DNA of 42,666 nucleotides, taken from positions 1 through 42,666 of the forward strand of contig JBHHZM010000007.1 in the NCBI GenBank assembly GCA_046758065.1, written 5' to 3'. A program made the translations under genes and the position numbers. The DNA is from JBHHZM01 sp046758065. Lineage in GTDB: Bacteria; Pseudomonadota; Alphaproteobacteria; JAAXGF01. Every line of letters begins with the position of its first letter. The stretch's first letter is position 1. The notes beneath the pieces were generated by a model. It was not told the DNA's origin and did not search any database. It worked only from the letters and a program-made list of their open reading frames with translations. Positions 30,987 to 38,279 of this stretch are shown one piece after another.

Positions 30987-32027
30987 GTGAACAAGACCTC
31001 CGAACGTCGTAACCGGCGACACTGGTGGTCGATTGGTGGAACGGTCGTCGGGCTTTCGGCTTTTGCCTGGGCGTTCTGGCGAGTCGATTACGGCCGGCTG
31101 ATCGAGGTGATCGGCCAAGCCGATATCACGTTCGTCATCATGATGCCGCTCGCGATCGCCGCCGAGCAGTTCGTGCGCGCGTGGAAGTGGCGCCAATTGC
31201 TCTCTCCAATCCGACTGGTTGGCACGCTGCGCCTTTTCGGGGCGATCATGGCTGGCTACTTCGCCAATCTCTTGGCCCCCCTGGGGCTCAGCCCGATCGT
31301 CCGCTCTTGGCTGGTCGCGCGCCTCGAGGCCTTGAAAATGAGCGCGGTGCTGGCAACGGCGGCGATCGATCGGTTGGTGGACGGCCTGGTCTTCACCGGT
31401 TTCGTCGCCTTCGCCGTGGCCTTCGCCGTCTTTCCGGATCCGAATGGCAACATCCGGCTAAGCCTCGTCGTGGGCGGCCTCGGGAGTTTCGCGCTATTCG
31501 CGCTGCTCTTGTTCGCCCTGGCCCGCTACAAGCAGCGCGCCGGACATCCCGACGCCTGGGTCACGCGTCTCGCCGACCGTCTCCCGGCGCGCTTCGTCGA
31601 TCCCGTGAAGAGAGTGCTCATCTCCTTTGCCGGGGGGATCGTATGGCCGCGCGAGGCTCGGCGCGGCCTCGGCATCCTGTTCGCCAGCATCGTCATCAAG
31701 CTGATCGCCATCACCCATTTCCTGTGGGCGGGGCTGGCCTTTGGGTTGGTGCTCCGTCCGGTGAACTACGTCTTTCTGGTCGTCTTTCTCGGCTTCCTCA
31801 TCATTCTCAGCCGGCTCGCGCGAATCCCCGGCGGCTTCTTCGTCGGGGCGATCTTCGCGCTCGACCTCTTGGGCGTGCCCGACGAACCGGCGTTGGCGAT
31901 GGTATTGCTTGTTCAGGTTTCAAGCATCTTCGTCATCGCTTCGATCGGCGCAATTGCGCTCTTTCGAAGCGGCATCACCCTCGACGAGCTGAGGTCAGCC
32001 AAGTCCGGTGCGGTCGGCGGCACGTAA
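30987..32027 (+). CDS. UPF0104 / lysylphosphatidylglycerol synthase-type integral membrane protein
   Basis: A 346-residue protein with a basic N-terminus (NKTSERRNRRHWW) and about eight hydrophobic helices, matching the flippase-like membrane domain shared by MprF and AglD-related proteins. Recognisable elements are the family's FVRAWKWRQLL, GAIMAGYFANLLAPLGLSP (with the usual G-FxNxLxP pattern), SAVLATAAIDRLVDGLVF, and a late RIPGGFFVGAI. There is no soluble aminoacyl-transferase domain, so lipid or polyprenyl-phosphate movement is more likely than lysyl transfer. Start GTG at 30987 lies five bases after the NHL fragment's stop; the ribosome-binding site is weak. The gene overlaps the MFS gene by 20 bp. 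Confidence 0.75.
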   Translation: MNKTSERRNRRHWWSIGGTVVGLSAFAWAFWRVDYGRLIEVIGQADITFVIMMPLAIAAEQFVRAWKWRQLLSPIRLVGTLRLFGAIMAGYFANLLAPLGLSPIVRSWLVARLEALKMSAVLATAAIDRLVDGLVFTGFVAFAVAFAVFPDPNGNIRLSLVVGGLGSFALFALLLFALARYKQRAGHPDAWVTRLADRLPARFVDPVKRVLISFAGGIVWPREARRGLGILFASIVIKLIAITHFLWAGLAFGLVLRPVNYVFLVVFLGFLIILSRLARIPGGFFVGAIFALDLLGVPDEPALAMVLLVQVSSIFVIASIGAIALFRSGITLDELRSAKSGAVGGT

Positions 32028-33276
32028 TCCCGACAGCCGGTTCCGGCGCATATCGGCCGCCGGGATCTTGTTCCAAGGCGGGGCCGCCGCCGTGGATTCG
32101 AGCACGATTATCGCCGCTTTGGTCCATGGACTGACCGGCAGCCCCCTCGCAGTCGGCGCAGCGAGCGCCATTCTGCGCTACGGCTGGCTTTTTCCTCAGC
32201 TCTTCGTGGCCTACTTCGCCCAGCGCCGCGGGCGGCGGATGCCGTTCTATATTCTGGGCGCGTTCGGGCGGGCAACGTGCCTGGCTGCGCTGGCCGGTTT
32301 GCTGGCGCTTGCCGGCGGATTGCCCGATTTCGTCGTGATCACTGCCTTCTTTGGACTGTGGACCCTTTACGCCTTCGTCAGCGGCATTGTTGCCGTGCCT
32401 TACAACGATATCGTCGCGCGCTCCGTTGCTTCGGCGCGACGCAGCCGTCTGCTCGCTGTCCGGTTTTTCGGCGGCGGCCTCCTGGCGCTCGGCGTCGCTG
32501 CCATCGCGCATCAACTCTTCGTCGCCTTTCCGTTTCCACGGAGCTATGCGGCGCTCGTGTTCCTTGGGGCAGTTCTGCTTTACGTCTCGTCCGTCTCGTT
32601 CGTCTCCTCCGGCGAGCCTCGCACACCGCCGTCCCCGGATCATCCGAATGGGTTTGCCGCATTCGTACGCCAAGGCGTGGAGGTGTTTCGCACCGATGAC
32701 CACTTTCGCTTTTTCGTGTATTCCCAATGGCTTGGCGGGGCGGTGATAATGGCCCTGCCGTTCTACATTCTGCAAGCTACGGAGCTGCAAGCGACAAGCG
32801 CGGATGTGGCGCTCCTGCTCGGTGCGCAGACGACTGGTGCGCTCGTGTCCAACGCTTTATGGGGCTGGTGGGGCGATCACCTCGGCAAGCGAAGTCTTCT
32901 GGAGGGCGTAGCAATCCTCCGCACGGCACCGCCGATCCTGACCCTCGCCTGGGTGCCGATCGCTGACTCCGGCAGCGCGCCGACGTTGGTTGGGTTCGCC
33001 CTGATCTTTCTGTTCCTCGGCGCCCTCGGCAATGGCATCACCATCGCGATGCTGGGCTATCTCATGGAGATTTCGCCGGATGACCGGAGGCCTGCGTACA
33101 GTGGGTATTTCAATGCCTTGGTTGCCCCCGCGGCCCTTCTGCCGGTTGCCGGGGCGATCATCGTTGAGACGATGTCCTTGTCCGCGGTGTTTGGCGTCAG
33201 CCTGGTGGCGGCGGTCCTGCAATATCTCACTGTTCGCCGTCTGCGCAGCCTAGCCACTGAGGATTCATCGGCATGA
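32008..33276 (+). CDS. Major facilitator superfamily transporter
   Basis: A 422-residue polytopic protein with about twelve hydrophobic segments in two halves separated by a soluble loop near 200-220 (SSGEPRTPPSPDHPNG). The loop AQRRGRRMPFYILGAF after helix 2 is the MFS A-motif region, and WWGDHLGKRSLLEG is its counterpart in the second half. No substrate can be assigned. Start GTG at 32008 lies within the previous gene, and its stop overlaps the next start as ATGA, so the three cassette genes form one translational unit. It was probably acquired together with its neighbours. Confidence 0.8.
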   Translation: MRSAARNPDSRFRRISAAGILFQGGAAAVDSSTIIAALVHGLTGSPLAVGAASAILRYGWLFPQLFVAYFAQRRGRRMPFYILGAFGRATCLAALAGLLALAGGLPDFVVITAFFGLWTLYAFVSGIVAVPYNDIVARSVASARRSRLLAVRFFGGGLLALGVAAIAHQLFVAFPFPRSYAALVFLGAVLLYVSSVSFVSSGEPRTPPSPDHPNGFAAFVRQGVEVFRTDDHFRFFVYSQWLGGAVIMALPFYILQATELQATSADVALLLGAQTTGALVSNALWGWWGDHLGKRSLLEGVAILRTAPPILTLAWVPIADSGSAPTLVGFALIFLFLGALGNGITIAMLGYLMEISPDDRRPAYSGYFNALVAPAALLPVAGAIIVETMSLSAVFGVSLVAAVLQYLTVRRLRSLATEDSSA

Positions 33277-33845
33277 TTTCCCTCAGACCTGTAGCGAGAC
33301 GGCTTCGGTCCGTGATCAACCGATCCTGGAGGCTGGCCCGGCTCTACTATCGTTGGCACGGCATTCGATTAATCGGCCGACCGGAAGACGAGGTCTGGTA
33401 CTTTGCCTTCGGCGCCAACATGCACGACAGCGCCTTCCGCGATCGGCGCAAGATGTGCCCCATCGAGTGGCGCGCCGGCTGTGTCAAGGGCTATCGGCTG
33501 CGCTTCAATCTGGAAGGACGACCCCGGGGTAAGGCGGCCCCGGCCAACATCGCGCCCGACGCGCAGGCCGAGATCTGGGGCGTACTCTACAAGATTACGC
33601 GCGCCGACCTGCTGCATCTTGACGGGACCGAAGGCGTGCCGGGAAGACGCTACCGGCATCTATGGCTCGACGCCGAGGACATCGACGGCAACACGTTGCG
33701 CGTCGTCACCTACATCGCCGACGGTAAGGAGACCGACGGTAATCCGTCCCCGCGCTACATCACCCTGCTGCGAGACGGTGCTCGGGCGCACGGTCTGCCC
33801 GAGCCCTATCTTCGGTTTCTCGATAACGTCAAACACGCCGAGTGA
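33273..33845 (+). CDS. Gamma-glutamylcyclotransferase-like (AIG2-type) protein
   Basis: A 190-residue protein with a ~40-residue basic leader and a gamma-glutamylcyclotransferase fold: WYFAFGANMHDSAF (43-56; the substrate-binding YxFGAN loop), AEIWGVLYKITRADLLHLDGTEG with the candidate catalytic acid E120, and a late RYITLLRDGARAHGLPEPYLRFL. Family members cleave gamma-glutamyl amino acids or glutathione to 5-oxoproline, but many have other gamma-glutamylamine substrates. It is the last gene of the cassette. A gamma-glutamyltransferase gene lies 4 kb away on the other strand, so linked roles are possible but unproven. Confidence 0.78.
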   Translation: MISLRPVARRLRSVINRSWRLARLYYRWHGIRLIGRPEDEVWYFAFGANMHDSAFRDRRKMCPIEWRAGCVKGYRLRFNLEGRPRGKAAPANIAPDAQAEIWGVLYKITRADLLHLDGTEGVPGRRYRHLWLDAEDIDGNTLRVVTYIADGKETDGNPSPRYITLLRDGARAHGLPEPYLRFLDNVKHAE

Positions 33846-33897
33846 TGGTGCTTCGGCCCAAGGAGGGCGATTGCTACGTGTTCTGCTCCTCCGACGC

Positions 33898-33957
33898 GAC
33901 ACCGTGTCCGTCGCCGACTTCGGCAACAATCGTATCCGGAAATGGCGGCCACGGTGA
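33898..33957 (+). pseudogene. C-terminal fragment of an NHL-repeat protein (right copy)
   Basis: Reads DTVSVADFGNNRIRKWRPR and stop, the end of an NHL repeat; no start or upstream repeats remain. The last 40 bp repeat 30943-30982. The gene-free stretch 33846-34206 holds this fragment, then the control region of the phosphonate transporter. Confidence 0.6.
33918..33957 (+). repeat. 40 bp direct repeat, right copy
   Basis: Right partner of 30943-30982, with two differences (C/T and A/G). It lies 73 bp after the stop of the cyclotransferase-like gene. Confidence 0.85.
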
Positions 33958-34036
33958 GGGTGTTATAGCTCGTTCTGGCTTGCCGCCGGGGCAGTCCTGT
34001 GACATTTTTCGTTGGGAGCGTATAACGTCACATCAA

Positions 34037-34068
34037 TGATAAGCGCGTGAGGAGTGATAAACGCGTGA
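34037..34068 (+). promoter_or_regulatory. Tandem 14 bp repeat, candidate operator of the phosphonate transporter
   Basis: TGATAAGCGCGTGA (34037-34050) and TGATAAACGCGTGA (34055-34068) differ at one base and are spaced 18 bp start to start, just under two helical turns. They lie about 140 bp before the ATG at 34207 in otherwise unremarkable spacer. This arrangement suits cooperative binding by a dimeric regulator. No regulator gene is in the window. Confidence 0.5.
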
Positions 34069-34206
34069 TTTTGCGGGGAGGTGAGCAGTACACACCGGAC
34101 GTGGAATGACAATCTCGACATGGTCGGGATTTGAGAAAGCGAGCACACTTCCGCGGAGGCGTGGTAACGCGTCCCGCATCGGGCATCAAAAGGGAGACAT
34201 CAAGCC

Positions 34207-35265
34207 ATGAAGTACAAAAATTTGACACGATTGTGGAAACTCGTGTGTGGCGCCGCTGTCGCCGGGCTGTTATCCGCCGGCCTCTCCGGCGGTCCGGCGG
34301 CCGCCGGCACGACACTCACCGTCTACACCGCGCTCGAAGCCGAAGAGCTCGAGCCCTTGCGCAAGGCCTTCCGCAAAGAACACCCGGACATCGACATCAA
34401 TTGGGTCCGCGACTCGACGGGGATCATCACCGCGAAAATGCTGGCGGAGATCGACGCCGGGAACCCGCAGGCGGACGTCTTTCTGGGGACGTCGGCGACG
34501 AGCCTCCTGGTGGTCGACGGGCGGGGCATGTTGCTGCCGTACGCGCCCAAGGGATTGGACAGGCTCGACCCCAAGTTCCGCGACTCGCGCAATCCCCCGC
34601 ACTGGGTCGGGGTCGATGCCTACGCCGCCGTGATCTGCTACAACACGGTCGAGGCGAAGAAATTCAACCTGCCCAAGCCGACGTCATGGAGGGATCTGCT
34701 CAATCCGGTCTACAAGGACCATCTCGTCATGCCCAACCCGAACTCGTCGGGCACCGGGTTCCTCACGGTTTCGAGCTGGCTGCAGCTCATGGGCGAGGGC
34801 GCGGCGTGGACGTTCATGGATGCGCTGCACGAGAACATGGCCCGCTATACCCATTCCGGATCCAAGCCATGCCGGATGGCGGCGGCGGGTGAGTATCCCA
34901 TCGGAATTTCCTTCGCCTTCCGCGGCGCCAAGCTGAAGAAAAAGGGCGCACCGCTGGATCTCATTCTGCCCAAGGAGGGTATCGGCTGGGAGGTCGAGGC
35001 GAGCGGTATCCTCAAGACCTCGAAGAAGATCGAGGCAGCGAAGAAGCTGATCGACTGGCATATTTCGCCGGCAGCGATGGCGGTTTTCAACGACTACCTG
35101 CCAATCCTGGCGATTCCCGAGGTCGCGAAACCGGTTCAGTACTTCCCGAAGGACACGCTCAAGATGATGATCAAAAACGACTTCGGCTGGGCCGCGAGTA
35201 ACCGGAAACGCATCCTTGGCGAGTGGCAGAAGCGCTACGACGCCAAGTCCGAGCCGAAAGGCTGA
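34207..35265 (+). CDS. phnS: 2-Aminoethylphosphonate ABC transporter, substrate-binding protein
   Basis: Periplasmic binding protein that captures 2-aminoethylphosphonate for import. The 352-residue precursor has a signal peptide (about 1-33; KYKNLTRLWKLVCGAAVAGLL, ending near AAAG) and the family's mature start LTVYTALEAEELEPL. Further family phrases are VRDSTGIITAKMLAE, PNPNSSGTGFLTVSSWLQ, YTHSGSKPCRMAAAGEYPIG, EGIGWEVEASGI and the terminal RYDAKSEPK. These match the aminoethylphosphonate group (TIGR03261 type) better than the related iron-binding proteins. AAAGGGAG lies ten bases before the ATG. A strong hairpin after the stop may keep this gene expressed above the ATPase and permease. Confidence 0.86.
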   Translation: MKYKNLTRLWKLVCGAAVAGLLSAGLSGGPAAAGTTLTVYTALEAEELEPLRKAFRKEHPDIDINWVRDSTGIITAKMLAEIDAGNPQADVFLGTSATSLLVVDGRGMLLPYAPKGLDRLDPKFRDSRNPPHWVGVDAYAAVICYNTVEAKKFNLPKPTSWRDLLNPVYKDHLVMPNPNSSGTGFLTVSSWLQLMGEGAAWTFMDALHENMARYTHSGSKPCRMAAAGEYPIGISFAFRGAKLKKKGAPLDLILPKEGIGWEVEASGILKTSKKIEAAKKLIDWHISPAAMAVFNDYLPILAIPEVAKPVQYFPKDTLKMMIKNDFGWAASNRKRILGEWQKRYDAKSEPKG

Positions 35266-35292
35266 TCGAGGCGCGGCATAACGCGAAAAGTG

Positions 35293-35323
35293 GTCCGGCC
35301 CGCATTTGATCTGCGGGCCGGAC
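35293..35323 (+). terminator. 12 bp perfect hairpin between binding-protein and ATPase genes
   Basis: GTCCGGCCCGCA (35293-35304), loop TTTGATC, TGCGGGCCGGAC (35312-35323). There is no T-run directly after it, so it is more likely an attenuator or a 3'-end stabiliser for the binding-protein transcript than a full terminator. An AT-rich CATATATTTAATTA stretch follows and could serve a secondary promoter. Confidence 0.6.
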
Positions 35324-35378
35324 GGTTTCCGGCATATATTTAATTATCGGAAAGTCCCATTCGAGAGAGGCCGCATCT

Positions 35379-36503
35379 GTGCGGGAAAACGGCGTGAGAG
35401 ACGGTGATTCAAGCGCGAAGACGACCGCCAAGCCGTATCTCAGAATTTCCAATTTGACCAAGAAGTTCGGCGACTTCACGGCGTTGCGGGACATCGCGCT
35501 CGATGTTTTCGAGGGCGAGTTCGTCTGCTTCCTGGGTCCTTCGGGCTGCGGCAAGACGACGCTGTTGCGCGCCATCGCCGGGCTCGATATCCAGACCCAC
35601 GGCAGGATTGTCCAGGCCGGAACCGATATCACCACGCTGCCGCCGTCCGAGCGCGACTTCGGCATCGTCTTCCAGTCCTACGCGCTGTTTCCCAATCTGA
35701 CGGTTTTCAAGAACATCGCCTACGGTCTCAGGAACCGGCGGTTGGGACGCGCCAAGATTGCGGCCCGGGTCGATGAACTGCTCCAACTCATGGACCTCAC
35801 CGGTGAGGACAAAAAGTACCCGTCGCAGCTTTCGGGCGGTCAGCAGCAACGGGTGGCGCTGGCGCGTGCGCTTGCGACCTCACCGGGCCTGCTCCTGCTC
35901 GACGAGCCGTTGAGCGCGCTTGACGCCAAGGTGCGCGTCTATCTTCGGCACGAAGTACGCCAACTCCAGCGTCGGCTCGGCGTCACCACGATCATGGTTA
36001 CCCACGACCAGGAAGAAGCGCTGACCATGGCCGACCGCATCGTGGTCATGGATCACGGTGTCATCGTTCAGGTCGGTACGCCAATCGAAATTTACCGCGA
36101 TCCCGCGACGCCGTTTGTCGCCGACTTTGTCGGGACGATGAACTTTCTTCCCGCGACCGTTCTCGGGCCGCGGCGTGTGCGGCTCGGCCGGGTCGAGCTC
36201 GACTGCGCCGACGAGCTCAACGGGTTCGACCAGGGCGCGGCGGTCACCGTTTGCGTCCGGCCCGAAGATCTACGGGTGCGCGACGTCGGCGGCGACGCGC
36301 CAAACGCGGTGCCCGCACACGTCAACGTGCTCGAATTCCTCGGCGCCTTCTACCGGGCGACGCTCGCCATCGACGGGATCGACGACCAGCCCGTCGCCGT
36401 CGACTTCTCGCCCGCTCTCGCCGGCGAGCTCGAAATGTGCCATGGGAAGGACCTTACCGTGGTGTTTCCCAGCGACCGTATCCGCATATTCGCGAACCGC
36501 TAA
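35379..36503 (+). CDS. phnT: 2-Aminoethylphosphonate ABC transporter, ATP-binding protein
   Basis: Powers import on the cytoplasmic side. The 374-residue protein has Walker A GPSGCGKTT (53-61), the Q-loop VFQSYALFPN, the signature LSGGQQQR (151-158), Walker B LLLLDEP (171-177) and the switch histidine in MVTHDQEEA. A C-terminal TOBE-type regulatory domain (about 280-374) follows. The start is GTG at 35379, preceded by GAGAGAGG with an eight-base gap; a GTG at 35394 is a weaker option. The TAA stop shares a base with the ATG of the permease gene (TAATG). It matches the aminoethylphosphonate group (TIGR03258 type). Confidence 0.88.
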   Translation: MRENGVRDGDSSAKTTAKPYLRISNLTKKFGDFTALRDIALDVFEGEFVCFLGPSGCGKTTLLRAIAGLDIQTHGRIVQAGTDITTLPPSERDFGIVFQSYALFPNLTVFKNIAYGLRNRRLGRAKIAARVDELLQLMDLTGEDKKYPSQLSGGQQQRVALARALATSPGLLLLDEPLSALDAKVRVYLRHEVRQLQRRLGVTTIMVTHDQEEALTMADRIVVMDHGVIVQVGTPIEIYRDPATPFVADFVGTMNFLPATVLGPRRVRLGRVELDCADELNGFDQGAAVTVCVRPEDLRVRDVGGDAPNAVPAHVNVLEFLGAFYRATLAIDGIDDQPVAVDFSPALAGELEMCHGKDLTVVFPSDRIRIFANR

Positions 36504-38269
36504 TGGCCGACATCACCATCGCTCGCTTAACGCCGCTGCGTCCCGCGCTCAGCCGCGACGACCTGATCCAGGGCGGCGGTCTCGTCCTTCTGGCGGCGGG
36601 CCTCGTCGGAGCCGTGTTCCTGCCGCTCTACGCGATGCTTTCGAAGAGCTTCGAGGACGCAGAAGGGACCTTCATCGGGGTCGCCAACTACATCGAGTAT
36701 TTCAGCACCAAGACTCTCGTGACCTCGGCGCATCACACGCTCTTCATCGGCGTCGTCACGACGGTGATCGTGGTCACGCTCGCGTTCGTATACGCCTACG
36801 CGCTTACCCGAAGTTGCATGCCGTTCAAGGGACTGTTCCGGAGCATCGCGCTGATCCCCATCCTGGCGCCTTCGCTGCTGCCGGCGATCAGCCTGGTTTA
36901 CCTGTTTGGCAACCAGGGGATGATCAAGGGGGTCCTGGGCGGCTTCTCGATTTACGGCCCGATCGGCATCGTCATCGCGCTGGCTTTCTGGATCTTTCCT
37001 CACACCGTGCTTCTCCTGACGACGGCGCTGTCGATGGCCGATGCGCGCCTGTACGAAGCAGCGGTGGCGCTGAGGGCGAGCAAGCTCAGGATTTTCTTCA
37101 CCGTCACCCTGCCTGCGGCGAAGTACGGCGTGATGAGCGCGTGCTTCGTCGCCTTCACCTACGCGATCACCGACTTCGGCGCGCCCAAGGTGATCGGCGG
37201 CTGGTACAACGTGCTCTCGGTCGACATCTACAAACAGGTCGTCGGCCAGTGGAACTTCCAGATGGGCGCGGTGGTGAGCGTCGTTCTGCTGTTCCCGGTG
37301 GTGCTCAGCTTCATTGCCGACCGCCTCGTGCAGCGCCGGCAAGTGGCGCAGATCTCGGCGCGTTCGGTGCCGCTCGAGCCGCAGCCGCACCGGCGCTTCG
37401 ACCTCATCATGCTCGCTTACTGCCTTGTCATCACCTTCATTCTCGTGGGCATGCTGGCGGTGGCGGCATACGCGTCGCTCATCAAGTTCTGGCCCTACGA
37501 CTTGAGCTTCGTGCTCGATAACTACCAGTTCGACTACATGGACGGCGGCGGCTGGGACGCCTACAAGAACAGCGTCGTGATGGCGATATGGACGGCGGTG
37601 CTAGGGACCTTGATCATCTTCACCGGCGCCTACTTCATCGAGAAGTCGCGGCGCTTTACGAAGTTCCGCTCGGTCTTGCAGTTCCTCGCCATCGTTCCGC
37701 TCGCGGTACCCGGCATGGTGCTCGGGCTCGCCTACATCTTCTTCTTCAACCCGACGACCTTCACGATTCCGTTTACCGGCATCGAGCTGGCCAATCCCTT
37801 CAGTTTCCTCTACGCCACGATGGGGATCCTGGTGATCTGCACCATCGTGCACTACTACACGGTGCCGCACCTGACCGCGCTTACGGCGCTGAAGCAGCTC
37901 GACGCCGAGTTCGAAGCCGTCTCCGCCTCGCTCAAGGTGGCGTTCTACAAGACGTTTACGCGGGTTACATTTCCCGTCTGCCTGCCGGCGATCCTCGACA
38001 TCTCGATCTACCTGTTCGTCAATGCCATGACCACCGTGTCGGCGGTCGTCTTTATCTGGGGTCCCCAGACCCATCTCGCCTCGGTCGCGGTGCTCAACAT
38101 GGACGACCAGGGCGACATTGCGCCGGCTGCGGCAATGGCGATGATGATCGTTTACACCTCGGCCGGCGTGCGCGTTCTTTACGCCTTGGCGACGCGCGGA
38201 CTGCAGCGCCGCAGCCAAGCCTGGCGCCGCCGCGAAGCGGTTGCCGAGATCGTCGCTGCGCCGGGCTGA
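36503..38269 (+). CDS. phnU: 2-Aminoethylphosphonate ABC transporter, fused double permease
   Basis: A single 588-residue membrane protein holding both permease halves, as usual for this group (TIGR03262 type) and for iron FbpB proteins. Each half has about six helices and an ATPase-contacting EAA loop: YEAAVALRASKLRIFFTVTLP near 191-211 in the first half, and FEAVSASLKVAFYKTFTRVTFP in the second. A basic linker near 270-295 joins them (RLVQRRQVAQISARS). The ATG at 36503 overlaps the ATPase stop. No phosphonate-degrading genes (phnW, phnX, phnY, phnA) are present, so the catabolic enzymes must be elsewhere. Confidence 0.88.
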   Translation: MADITIARLTPLRPALSRDDLIQGGGLVLLAAGLVGAVFLPLYAMLSKSFEDAEGTFIGVANYIEYFSTKTLVTSAHHTLFIGVVTTVIVVTLAFVYAYALTRSCMPFKGLFRSIALIPILAPSLLPAISLVYLFGNQGMIKGVLGGFSIYGPIGIVIALAFWIFPHTVLLLTTALSMADARLYEAAVALRASKLRIFFTVTLPAAKYGVMSACFVAFTYAITDFGAPKVIGGWYNVLSVDIYKQVVGQWNFQMGAVVSVVLLFPVVLSFIADRLVQRRQVAQISARSVPLEPQPHRRFDLIMLAYCLVITFILVGMLAVAAYASLIKFWPYDLSFVLDNYQFDYMDGGGWDAYKNSVVMAIWTAVLGTLIIFTGAYFIEKSRRFTKFRSVLQFLAIVPLAVPGMVLGLAYIFFFNPTTFTIPFTGIELANPFSFLYATMGILVICTIVHYYTVPHLTALTALKQLDAEFEAVSASLKVAFYKTFTRVTFPVCLPAILDISIYLFVNAMTTVSAVVFIWGPQTHLASVAVLNMDDQGDIAPAAAMAMMIVYTSAGVRVLYALATRGLQRRSQAWRRREAVAEIVAAPG

Positions 38270-38279
38270 GGCAAGTGGA

